Assembly (NCBI RefSeq): GCF_001894825.1
Contig: NZ_BCWY01000018.1
Location: 62,001-126,000 of the forward strand
Reading direction: 5' to 3'
Source of the DNA: Rhodococcus jostii NBRC 16295
GTDB lineage: Bacteria; Actinomycetota; Actinomycetes; Mycobacteriales; Mycobacteriaceae
Length of the DNA: 64,000 bases
Shown here: piece by piece, positions 7,985 through 15,998 of the stretch
Position numbering within the stretch: the stretch's first letter is position 1
How the letters are laid out: each line of letters opens with the position of its first letter
The notes under the pieces: generated by a model
The model's input: the letters and a program-made list of their open reading frames with translations, nothing else
Databases searched by the model: none
Told to the model about the DNA's origin: nothing
Program-made: the position numbers and the translations under genes

Positions 7985-9231
7985 CGCGCTGTCGCGATCC
8001 CTTCCGAAGTATGTGTTGCGCTGACGAGTTCGGCCAGCTGCTGAGTGTGTTCGCCCAGACGCGGTGCAGAGCCGGCGTCGGGTCGGGCCTGTCCGTCGAT
8101 CTTGAAGATCGATCCCAATACGCTGACGGGACCAATCTCGGGTTGTTCGATCGTCTGCACGAGTCCGTTGGCGCGCACCTGCGGTAGAGAATGCGCTTGC
8201 GTGATCTCGCGAACGGGCCCGGCGGGAACGCCGAGTTCCTCGAATGCCGCGATCCAATGCGAGACGGTATCCGTCTTGATCACCTCGGCGAATCGGCGTT
8301 TCAGTGAACTCCGCATCTCCCGTTCCGTCTGGTCGGCGGGCTCGGCCTGCGGGTTGACCGCCCATGGGTCGTCGATACCGAGTAGCGCCTGGACTTTCCG
8401 GCGCTGCGCCAGATTGAGACAGGCCAGCGCAATGAATCCGTCCGAGGCGCCGTAGCAACGGTAGTACGGCTCCAGTTCGTCCGACTCCGTCACCGTTTCG
8501 GCCAGTTGCTCGAGTCTCGTCTCGTCGCAGACAGCGGGCGCGTCGTCGAACTCGCTGCCTCCGACCGACACGAACCGCTGTACCTGCACGGCCAACGACG
8601 CTCCGAGCAGCGACACCTCGAAACCTTTGGACACACCGGTCTCGTCGTGTCGCCGGAAGCGGTCGGTGAGACCGGCAAGCGCCGCCGCGAAGGTGAGCAG
8701 GCCGGCCGTCAGATCGGCCATGGCGATCCCACCGGATCGACGTGGTACGGGATCACCGCTGCGCGCGTCGGCGAGCAGGAGCCCGGACGCCGCCTGCGCG
8801 ATCAAGTCGTAACCGAGGGTCTGCGACTCGGGCCCGTCGGTGCCGAATGCCGACACGCAGCACCACACCGCGTCGGGGTTGACGGATTTGACGGTGTCGC
8901 GGTCCAAACCGAACCGCAAGGCCCGTTCCGGGGGCATGTTGTGGATCACGACATCCGCGGTACGGATCAACGCACGACTGAAGTCCTGTCCCCGTTCCGT
9001 TTTCAGGTCTGCGACCACCGACTTCTTGTTGCGATTCAGCGAGATGAACCATCGTCCGCCATCCGGCGTCAACGGCTCGTAGTGCCGCCAGGCGTCACCG
9101 TTCGGGGGTTCCACCTTGATGACTTCCGCGCCGAGATCGGCCAGCATCATCGCCGCGAACGGGCCCGCGACGTACTGCGCGTAGTCGAGCACACGCAGAC
9201 CGGCGAGCGGCTTGGCGGTCGGTACGGTCAT
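7981..9231 (-). CDS. Class III (CaiB/BaiF-type) CoA-transferase
   Basis: This 416-residue enzyme moves CoA from a donor thioester to a carboxylic acid, activating the acid for beta-oxidation-like steps. The N-terminus (GLRVLDYAQYVAGPFA, then LADLGAEVIKVEPP) is the family signature, and the expected catalytic aspartate lies in the GGIAMADLTAG segment. Starts and stops overlap both neighbours (ATGA at 9228-9231 and 7981-7984), so the three genes are translationally coupled. CaiB-like enzymes act on carnitine derivatives, bile acids and aromatic acids; the substrate here is unknown. A ligase-independent activation step fits the lack of an acyl-CoA synthetase in the visible operon. Confidence 0.88.
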   Translation of the reverse strand: MTVPTAKPLAGLRVLDYAQYVAGPFAAMMLADLGAEVIKVEPPNGDAWRHYEPLTPDGGRWFISLNRNKKSVVADLKTERGQDFSRALIRTADVVIHNMPPERALRFGLDRDTVKSVNPDAVWCCVSAFGTDGPESQTLGYDLIAQAASGLLLADARSGDPVPRRSGGIAMADLTAGLLTFAAALAGLTDRFRRHDETGVSKGFEVSLLGASLAVQVQRFVSVGGSEFDDAPAVCDETRLEQLAETVTESDELEPYYRCYGASDGFIALACLNLAQRRKVQALLGIDDPWAVNPQAEPADQTEREMRSSLKRRFAEVIKTDTVSHWIAAFEELGVPAGPVREITQAHSLPQVRANGLVQTIEQPEIGPVSVLGSIFKIDGQARPDAGSAPRLGEHTQQLAELVSATHTSEGIATAR

Positions 9232-10379
9232 GACGCTGCGCCTACCCTTCGCCTGGAGATGTTCTTGCGTTGAATGTCCGAAACACCGCCCGCGATGGTG
9301 GTCGCCGCTGCTGCGCGGGCAAGTGCCGCGAGTTTGCCGTCGAGCACTGCGCCCGGGCCGCTTTCGATCAGTGCACGGGGTCCGAGCACCTCGACCGCCG
9401 CGTCTGCCAGTTCCTGCAGCAGCAAGGCGATCGACAGTTTGGCCATCGAGGATTCGGCGCTCGCGTCCTGTCGTGCGTCGAGCCGCTCCGTGGCGCGGCG
9501 TCCGTGCAGGCGCGCGATCTGCGCGTCGCCGCGGAGCCCTGCGAGAATCTCGCGATCCTTCGGCGACGTGACCAGGGGCTCCATGTCGTCGAGAAGACGC
9601 AGGACAATGCCGACTTTCTCACTGGTTACCCGCTCGAAATCGAGTGTGCCCATGAGAATTTCCCAACCCGCATTTTCCTCGCCGACGATCTGATCGGCCG
9701 GGATGGACACGTCCGTCAACGTCAGTTCGCCGAGAGTTCCGCCTCCCAGCGTCTTGTGTACGTCCACGACGATGCCCGGCGTGGTGATGTCCACGAGGAA
9801 GACGGAAAGTCCACGGTGACGTGCGTCGGTGGAACCGGTGCGGACTGCGAGGTACACCCAGTCGGCGTGTTCGGCGCTCGATGTCCAGATCTTGCGGCCG
9901 TTCACGATGACCCGGTCACCGTCGCGGCGCGCCGTGGTGCGAAGTGACGCGAGGTCGGTGCCCGCTTCGGGCTCGGAGAACCCTTGGCAGAAGATCATGT
10001 CGCCGGAGGCGATCTGCGGGAGGAAGATCTGGCACATTTCCTCGCTGGCGAACTGAAGTAGGGCATTCCCAATCGTTTTCACCGACAGGAGGTAGCTCGA
10101 GAGTGGCAGCCAGTTGTATCCGAGCTGTTCCTCGACGGCGAATGTGAACAGTGCGTCCAGCCCGCGTCCGCCATAACGCTGCGGCCAGTGCATCCCGATG
10201 AGCCCGGCCTTCCCGTATGCGGCATATGCCTCGCGGGAGTCGGCGTCGGAAGGTGAACCCTGATTGCTCGGCACTCCGCAGCCGCTGACTGCAAACTCCT
10301 GCGCCAAGCGGGCTGCCGTTGCAGCCGTGTCCTCGAGCGTGAGAGCGGGGTTTGCGATCTCAAAGCCTGCCGTAGTCAT
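9228..10379 (-). CDS. Acyl-CoA dehydrogenase (full-length subunit)
   Basis: The 383-residue flavoprotein introduces a double bond into an acyl-CoA. The FAD/substrate segment FSEPEAGTDLAS and KIWTSSAEHADW in the central domain are canonical. Near the C-terminus the usual YEGTSEIQR motif reads IAGGVSDIQRK, so the catalytic glutamate of short- and medium-chain enzymes is absent; family members of this kind use a base elsewhere or depend on a partner subunit. It is the first gene of the tightly coupled block, 110 bp downstream of the reductase gene. A weak GAGG ribosome site precedes the ATG. Its partner may be the 286-residue ACAD-like protein. Confidence 0.88.
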   Translation of the reverse strand: MTTAGFEIANPALTLEDTAATAARLAQEFAVSGCGVPSNQGSPSDADSREAYAAYGKAGLIGMHWPQRYGGRGLDALFTFAVEEQLGYNWLPLSSYLLSVKTIGNALLQFASEEMCQIFLPQIASGDMIFCQGFSEPEAGTDLASLRTTARRDGDRVIVNGRKIWTSSAEHADWVYLAVRTGSTDARHRGLSVFLVDITTPGIVVDVHKTLGGGTLGELTLTDVSIPADQIVGEENAGWEILMGTLDFERVTSEKVGIVLRLLDDMEPLVTSPKDREILAGLRGDAQIARLHGRRATERLDARQDASAESSMAKLSIALLLQELADAAVEVLGPRALIESGPGAVLDGKLAALARAAAATTIAGGVSDIQRKNISRRRVGAAS

Positions 10380-10489
10380 AGGCTTGCCTCAACTCCATTT
10401 GGTTTCACTGTATGGAAGTAACTTTTGCTCAATGAGAATAGCTCTGCGGATTGGCGAGTGTCAATGAAAATTGGGCGCCCATGCGAAGG

Positions 10490-11515
10490 TCAGATGTCGA
10501 GAACCAGGCGCGGCGAGCACGAACGCCCGACGCAGATCATCATGACCGCGTTGGAAGCTCGTTCCTCGTCCGTGAGCACGTCGTCCTGATGCTCCGGCTC
10601 GCCTTCGACCACACGGGCTTCACAACTGCCGCAATACCCTTCGCGACAGGCCCACGGCCAGCCGGGGACGACCTCGAGCACCCGATCGAGAATCGAGTCC
10701 CCCTCCTCCACCACGACCGTCGTCCCGGTCGAGGCCAGCTCGACCTCGAACCGCGCCAGTCCGGACGTGGCGCCGGCATCGTCGGCTCGGGGCGTCGAGT
10801 CACCGGGAAGACGAGCACTTCCGAAGCGCTCGAAATGCACGGCGCCCACATTCGCATGGTTCGCGCAGCACTCCTGGACTGCCCGCAGCAACGGTTCCGG
10901 ACCACAGCAGTAGACCTGCGTACCAACCGGAGCGGCAGCGAGCGCCCCCGCCAAATCGATCCGGCCGCACGAGGATTCCGGCACGAAGTCCGTGTCACCC
11001 TGCAGCTGTCGAAGTTCCTCGAGGAAGGCCATCGACTCGGTCGTCCTGCCGCCGTACACAACTCGCCAGCGCTTCCCCGCTGCCGCCACGGCACGGGCCA
11101 TGGGGAGGATCGGCGTGATGCCTATGCCGCCGGCGATGAACAGATACGACTCGGCGTCGACGAGGGGGAAATGATTCCTCGGTCCGCGGACCTCGATCGT
11201 CGCCCCGGGGGCGATCGCCGAGTGAAACTCGCGGGACCCGCCACGCCCCTCGGGCTGGTCGAGCACTGCGACCAGGTAACTGCGGTCATCCGAGGGATCG
11301 CCGCACAACGAGTACTGGCGAGTGAGACCTGACGGGAGGGTGAAGTCCAGATGGGCGCCGGGTTCCCAGGCCTCCACGGTGCCGCCATCAGCGCGTTCGA
11401 AGCGAAACGAAGAGATGCCGTCGGCTTCGCGCCGCACCTCACGGGTCACCAAGAAGGTCGACTCCACCCTCCCCGTTGCGCCATTACTTTCAGGGAGAGA
11501 AATTGACTTTCGCAT
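10490..11515 (-). CDS. Oxygenase reductase: flavin/NAD domains with C-terminal plant-type [2Fe-2S] ferredoxin
   Basis: This 341-residue protein carries electrons from NAD(P)H to the Rieske oxygenase. It has the phthalate dioxygenase reductase order: flavin-binding barrel (TRQYSLCGDPSD near residue 70), nucleotide-binding domain (LFIAGGIGITPIL), then a C-terminal ferredoxin with cysteines arranged C-x4-C-x2-C in CREGYCGSC and a fourth in MMICVG. CntB of carnitine monooxygenase and GbcB-type reductases share this general order. It lies in the same direction as the operon, between the IclR gene and the first ACAD. The pairing with the Rieske protein is inferred from context, as no other oxygenase is nearby. 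Confidence 0.88.
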   Translation of the reverse strand: MRKSISLPESNGATGRVESTFLVTREVRREADGISSFRFERADGGTVEAWEPGAHLDFTLPSGLTRQYSLCGDPSDDRSYLVAVLDQPEGRGGSREFHSAIAPGATIEVRGPRNHFPLVDAESYLFIAGGIGITPILPMARAVAAAGKRWRVVYGGRTTESMAFLEELRQLQGDTDFVPESSCGRIDLAGALAAAPVGTQVYCCGPEPLLRAVQECCANHANVGAVHFERFGSARLPGDSTPRADDAGATSGLARFEVELASTGTTVVVEEGDSILDRVLEVVPGWPWACREGYCGSCEARVVEGEPEHQDDVLTDEERASNAVMMICVGRSCSPRLVLDI

Positions 11516-11591
11516 AGCGAGAACAGTACGGACGGCAAGAACTGGCCGTCAACAGTCAGTTGCGGCCTGGAACGACTCGGGGTCGAAGCGG

Positions 11592-12374
11592 TTAGCGCGC
11601 CGAGACCGCTGCCGCCACGTCGCGCAACATGGCAATCGCCGTAACCCGGAATTCCTCGGTCGCGCGACTGAGCGGCAACGAGATGTTGATCCCGCGCAAG
11701 GTCCCGTCCGACTGAGGCGGCAATGCGATCGCGATAGAGGTCAGGCCGATTTCGTACTCTTCGTCCGAGATCGAGATCCCGGTCTTGCGAACCTCGTCCA
11801 GCCGCTTCTTCAGCTCGGGCCAATCGGCTGCGGTTCGCTTCGTCGTCCGATGATACGGACCTTCACCGATCCGCTCCTTGACCTCCGCGTCGTCCAACTG
11901 GGCGAGCAACGCCTTCCCCAGCGCGGTGTTGTGCGCGGAGATCCGCGCACCGATCGTCGCCTGCGGCGTGAGCATGCGCGATCCGGTCACCCCATCCAGG
12001 TAGACCACCCACGGTCCGAGCAACATGGCCAAGTTCGTGGTTTCACCCGACTGATTCGACAACTCGTGCAGCTTCGGACGAATAACCACGGTCGGATCGC
12101 TGCGAGCGATCAACGGTCCCGCGAGCTGCAGCAGCGTGCTGCCCAATCGCAGATTTCTTCCGCCCGCGACCGGCTCGAGGAACCCGTGACCAACCAGCGT
12201 CCCCACTAATCGGTGGACGGTCGGCATCGGCAGGCCACACCGTGACGCGATGTCGCTCTGACTCAACTCCGGATCATCCTCCGAGAAGAGCTGCAGAATC
12301 TCCAGACCGCGAGCGAGGGTCTTGACCGAGCTCGGCGAGGCTTCCGATTGCGCGCGCACGTCTGAAGTGGACAT
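11592..12374 (-). CDS. IclR-family transcriptional regulator
   Basis: A 260-residue regulator with an N-terminal winged helix-turn-helix (ARGLEILQLF, then LSQSDIASRCGLPMPTVHRLV) and a C-terminal IclR effector domain (residues about 90-255) that binds a small organic acid or similar ligand. ATG 12374 is preferred; a longer reading adds 33 proline- and serine-rich residues that do not look like the family. It is the first gene of the minus-strand catabolic cluster, 76 bp upstream of the reductase, so it is the likely pathway-specific regulator. Both activator and repressor roles are known in this family. Confidence 0.9.
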   Translation of the reverse strand: MSTSDVRAQSEASPSSVKTLARGLEILQLFSEDDPELSQSDIASRCGLPMPTVHRLVGTLVGHGFLEPVAGGRNLRLGSTLLQLAGPLIARSDPTVVIRPKLHELSNQSGETTNLAMLLGPWVVYLDGVTGSRMLTPQATIGARISAHNTALGKALLAQLDDAEVKERIGEGPYHRTTKRTAADWPELKKRLDEVRKTGISISDEEYEIGLTSIAIALPPQSDGTLRGINISLPLSRATEEFRVTAIAMLRDVAAAVSAR

Positions 12375-12817
12375 GCACGCAAAGCTACTAGCACCCCGGC
12401 CGGGCTGGGACGGCATCCCCGCCGAGCGGGACACAACGTCCACGGCGTCACATACGGCCGCGGCCCTGTCCACCAGGCCGGGAAACCGGTGCCTGCCTGA
12501 CAGGAATCCGGGTCTTGACGACCATATCCCCCGGTAGATACAGTTCTCGTCATGCGGAAGCTGATTTCATTCTTCGAAACTTCTCGCTCCGGTGGCGAGC
12601 CGCGAATGATATCCGGCTGACAGCACTCATCCCCGACCTGCGCTGTTCCGCACCGACCCGACAGGGCGGTGATTCGGCGCCGGTCGCCGAAATCTGCAGG
12701 TGGGCAGCGCCGCCGGCATTCGTGCCGCGTCTCCCGCACTTCTGGCCTCGCAGTCGCGCCCAGGCCTCACACACCATGAGCCACACTGTGGTTCGAACAT
12801 CACGAAGCGGAGAAACA
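12375..12817. other. Divergent intergenic region between IclR and the amine oxidase
   Basis: This 443-bp gap separates two divergently read genes and should hold promoters for both. A possible sigma-70-type promoter on the plus strand is TTGACG at 12515-12520 with TACAGT at 12539-12544 (18-bp spacing), though it lies about 270 bp before the amine oxidase start. No convincing IclR palindrome or small gene was seen; the short open frames here look like noise. Confidence 0.4.
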
Positions 12818-14134
12818 ATGCTGGACGTGGTAGTCCTCGGGGCCGGGCTCGCCGGCCTCTCAGCCGCGCGGGATCTCATGCATGGAGGTGCCGATGTCCG
12901 GGTCCTCGAGGCCCGGGATCGCGTCGGGGGCCGGGTCAAACAGACCCGACTCGACGATGGTCGGATCGTTCAGCTCGGCGGCGAGTTGATCGGGAACTCC
13001 CACACGTCGTACATCGGCCTGGTGAACGAACTCGGATTGTCGCTGCGTGACAGCTACATCTCCGAACCCGGGCAGACGGTGTGGGATATCGACGGAACCG
13101 TCATCCGTGGCGACCTGGCAACCTGGATGACCGAAGAAGATGTTGCGGACTACGAGCGTGTGACTCAGATGATGGTCGCTCTCGCGAAGCAAGTTCAGCC
13201 CGACAACCCGTGGGCACATCCCGACGCGAACGTGCTGGACTCCCTGTCCTTCGCCACGTGGCTCGACGAGGTTGCGGCTCGACCCGCGGTGAGTCGCATG
13301 TTCGAGCTGGCCAAGGCGGGGCTGGCGGCGGATGGCACGGCACGGACTTCGCTCCTGGCCGAACTGCGCAAGATGGCTTCTGTCGGCCCGACCGCCCTCG
13401 AGAGGTATTACGACATCGACCAGTGGACTCGGTCGACGGTTGCGGAGGGTAGCGCAACGGTCGCGCATCGGATGGCTGCCGAGCTCGGAGACCGAATCGA
13501 ACTGTCGAGCGCCGTCACCGCTCTCCACGTCGAGCCCCACCGGGTCACCGTGGAACTCCGCGGCGGTCGCACGGTCGCCGCCGCGAACGTGGTGTGCGCG
13601 ATTCCCGTTGCTCCTCTCAGGCGGGTCGCCATCAGCGGTCTGTCATCCCGGCGCCTCGAATCCCTTCACCGGATTCGCAACTCGCTCACCGCGAAAGTGG
13701 TCGCCGCGTACGAGACTTCATTCTGGCGCAGTCAGGGTCAGAGCGGATCCGCCTACGGTGATGGACTTCTCGGATCCACCTGGGTGCAAGGGCCGGGTGT
13801 GTTGTCCGCGCTCGTGCCGCCGGCGCAGTTGGCGTTTCACCTCGCCGGAGATCAGGCTGCGCGTGACGTGGACGCCCGCACGGCATTGTCACGGATGTAC
13901 GGAGAGGCTGCCGCCCACCCGACGGCACTGTTCACCGAGGAATGGTCGATCAAGCCATACTCATTGGGATACATGGCGCATTACGCTCCCGGTGATCTGT
14001 CCGCCATCGGCCCGCTACATGCGGCGCACGAACCGCCGTTCTTCGTCGCCGGGTCGGATTACTGGGTCTCCGGCTACATGGAGGGCGCAGTCAGGACCGG
14101 GCGTTCGGCAGCCCAGGCGGTACTGCGGCGATAG
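12818..14134 (+). CDS. FAD-dependent amine oxidase (flavin monoamine oxidase family)
   Basis: The 438-residue flavoenzyme probably oxidises an amine to an imine with O2, which then releases an aldehyde. The N-terminal dinucleotide fold is clear (VVVLGAGLAGLSAARDL) and is followed by LEARDRVGGR, the GG-motif shared by MAO and polyamine oxidases. The C-terminal FAD motif is present near residue 410 (GSDYWVSGYMEGAV). No signal peptide is seen. ATG 12818 is chosen because the FAD fold begins within three residues of it and a GGAG element precedes it. It reads away from the IclR cluster, so joint regulation is possible. Whether it feeds the aldehyde dehydrogenase is inference. Confidence 0.87.
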   Translation: MLDVVVLGAGLAGLSAARDLMHGGADVRVLEARDRVGGRVKQTRLDDGRIVQLGGELIGNSHTSYIGLVNELGLSLRDSYISEPGQTVWDIDGTVIRGDLATWMTEEDVADYERVTQMMVALAKQVQPDNPWAHPDANVLDSLSFATWLDEVAARPAVSRMFELAKAGLAADGTARTSLLAELRKMASVGPTALERYYDIDQWTRSTVAEGSATVAHRMAAELGDRIELSSAVTALHVEPHRVTVELRGGRTVAAANVVCAIPVAPLRRVAISGLSSRRLESLHRIRNSLTAKVVAAYETSFWRSQGQSGSAYGDGLLGSTWVQGPGVLSALVPPAQLAFHLAGDQAARDVDARTALSRMYGEAAAHPTALFTEEWSIKPYSLGYMAHYAPGDLSAIGPLHAAHEPPFFVAGSDYWVSGYMEGAVRTGRSAAQAVLRR

Positions 14135-14198
14135 CCCGCTCGGTCCGCCGGCAGCCCACCTGCCGACCCCACAAATTCACCTGTTCGACAACATGTTC

Positions 14199-14238
14199 CG
14201 TCATCGCACGAGATCGCCACCGACCCCGTGCGATGACG
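14199..14238. terminator. 12-bp perfect inverted repeat between amine oxidase and porin
   Basis: Arms CGTCATCGCACG (14199-14210) and CGTGCGATGACG (14227-14238) match perfectly around a 16-nt loop. It begins 65 nt after the amine oxidase stop and ends 41 nt before the porin start. It could terminate the amine oxidase transcript or act as a site upstream of the porin. There is no T-tract, common in actinobacterial terminators. Confidence 0.5.
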
Positions 14239-14278
14239 TGCTGTCGGCTCGCTGTCGCAATCACGAATGAGGGAATGA

Positions 14279-14830
14279 ATGAGCACAATCCGTAAATCAG
14301 TGCTGCGCCGGGGAGCCCGCGTTGCCGGCCTCGGCGCCGCTGCGGCTGTAGTCCTCGGCCTGATGTCCACCGGTGCGGCCAACGCCGACACCTTCGTGCC
14401 GTTGCCGGGTGGCGAAAAGGTCGTCAACGCCGGAAGCGTCACGGCCAAGATCGCCCGCAACGCCGAGAGCGCTCTGGTTTCTCCGTCGCTGGCCGCCAAT
14501 GGCGCGGGCCGCGTTGCATGGGTGTCGGGTGACGTGTTCGCCGAGCTCGGCGGCGAGATCCCGGAGGAAGGCGCGACGCTGACCACCGGTTACATCGTGG
14601 GTTGCCAGGCCGACATCACCGGCCTCGATGGTGGTCTGAGTGCCGATCTCGGTCTCGACTCGCTCGGCCTGGGTGGGTCGCTGTCGATTCCGATCAGCGC
14701 CGGTGAGGTCAAGTTCGCCAAGATCAGGTCCAAGACGGACCTGAAGCCGGGTGTCTCCGCGATTCAGTACCGCGACCAGCAGCTCGCGCTCTACTGTCGC
14801 TCGAGGCAGGAGCCGACGCGCAAGAGGTGA
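14279..14830 (+). pseudogene. 3'-truncated MspA-family porin gene
   Basis: The reading frame starts at ATG 14279 behind a GAGGGA ribosome site and encodes a Sec signal peptide (hydrophobic core then ANA-DT cleavage near residue 32). The mature part resembles MspA-family outer-membrane porins: TTGYIVGCQADITG, then a Gly/Leu-rich strand region and [10 protein letters not shown]. Family proteins run to about 210-230 residues and end in several more beta strands. Here similarity stops near residue 168 (about 14,782), and the last 15 residues are out-of-frame translation of parB sequence. The C-terminal strands are missing, so a functional pore is unlikely. Confidence 0.75.
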
Positions 14831-15111
14831 TGGCGGCGCGGATCGTCGCCGAGGGGATGTCCGTCCGCGCGACGGAGGAAGCGGTGACGCTCGCCAACCG
14901 CAGCGACGATCAGGTGCAGCCAGCCCAGCGTCGCAAGCCGATCCAGATGCCGGGTCTGCAGGACGTTGCCGAGCGGCTCTCGGATTCGTTCGACACACGG
15001 GTCACCGTCAGCCTCGGTAAGCGCAAAGGAAAGATTGTGGTCGAGTTCGGATCGGTGGACGATCTTCAGAGGATCGTTGGAATGATGGAGGCACAGAAGG
15101 CCGATTCGTGA
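14782..15111 (+). pseudogene. parB: 3' fragment of chromosome partitioning gene parB
   Basis: From 14,782 the second plus-strand frame reads [10 protein letters not shown] and continues to the stop at 15111, matching the last 109 residues of actinobacterial ParB: the end of the helix-turn-helix domain, the linker, and the C-terminal dimerisation domain (residues of [19 protein letters not shown]). The N-terminal CTP/ParA-binding part and most of the DNA-binding domain are absent. A GTG at 14827 could in principle start a 94-residue product. The gene order (ParB end, GNAT, CwlM, TrxA, TrxB) matches Mycobacterium, so this is the ancestral parB locus cut by a junction with the porin gene. Confidence 0.85.
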
Positions 15112-15145
15112 GCGCCTGACAGAGGTAGAAGTACCCGCAGATGAT

Positions 15146-15160
15146 CCGTCACTGTGACGG
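15146..15160. terminator. 15-bp palindrome after the parB fragment
   Basis: CCGTCAC-T-GTGACGG is a perfect 7-1-7 palindrome starting 35 nt after the parB stop and 109 nt before the GNAT start. It may be the original parB terminator or an operator for the GNAT gene. The one-base centre suits a protein site better than a stable RNA loop. Confidence 0.4.
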
Positions 15161-15268
15161 TGGTCGTCGGCGGACCGACTGCAGCAGAACTATCGGGGGC
15201 GAAAACTATTGAATACCAGAGGATGTCGCATGATCTGCGGTAGTGACATTTGGAGGCTGAGCTAGCCA

Positions 15269-15967
15269 GTGTCGACTCACGTCACATCGCTCACTCTCGA
15301 CGGCTTGGATAAACTCTCCGCCCACGCTCGTCGCTGTGTCTTCTGGGAAATGGATCCGGCGGCCATCCACAGCTCGCGCGGCTTCTGCGACCAGGAGTTC
15401 GAGAAGGAAGCATGGCTGTCGATGGTCATGCTCGAATGGGGGTCGTGCGGACAGGTCGCCGTCATGGACGGGAAGCCTGTCGGCAGCGCCCTCTACGCTC
15501 CCCCTCGCACGGTGCCGCGCGCGCAACTTCTCCCGACCGCTCCGGTCGGTGCCGACGCCGTCCTCCTCACCAGCCTCCGGCTGGAACCTGCCGGCGAGGA
15601 ACAGAATTTGGGAACCACGTTGATCCAAGCTGTGGTTGCCGATCTGGTGCGGCGGGGTGTCCGGGCACTCGAAGCGTTCGGGATCCGCAACACCGAGGGA
15701 ACCGGACCGATCGACACGCACGGTGTTGCCTCGGCCACCGCGGCCCGGGAGTGCTCCCCCGAGGAGTGCATGATCCCGGCCGACTTCCTCGAGGACAACG
15801 GCTTCGAAATCGTCGCTCCTCATCACCGGTTCCCGCGACTCCGGCTCGAGCTGAATCGGGACCACGGGTGGAAGGAAGACGTGGAGGCAGCGCTGGAGCG
15901 GCTGATTCACACCGCGACGGTGAGCATGGTCGATATCGGCGAACGCACACCCGTGGGAGCGCACTGA
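15269..15967 (+). CDS. GNAT-like acetyltransferase (Rv3916c homologue)
   Basis: The 232-residue protein has the shape of a GNAT N-acetyltransferase; the acetyl-CoA region is approximated by VLLTSLRLEPAGEEQNLGTTLIQAVVADL near residues 95-125. Substrate is unknown. It occupies the position of the conserved gene between parB and cwlM in Mycobacterium (Rv3916c), in the same relative orientation. Start GTG 15269 is preceded by a GGAGG element at about 15252. It converges on cwlM with 31 bp between the stops. The GNAT assignment rests on the overall pattern and the locus, not on a sharp motif. Confidence 0.78.
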   Translation: MSTHVTSLTLDGLDKLSAHARRCVFWEMDPAAIHSSRGFCDQEFEKEAWLSMVMLEWGSCGQVAVMDGKPVGSALYAPPRTVPRAQLLPTAPVGADAVLLTSLRLEPAGEEQNLGTTLIQAVVADLVRRGVRALEAFGIRNTEGTGPIDTHGVASATAARECSPEECMIPADFLEDNGFEIVAPHHRFPRLRLELNRDHGWKEDVEAALERLIHTATVSMVDIGERTPVGAH

Positions 15968-15998
15968 GCGCTCGAGAACGGATAATAAGGAACGGTAA

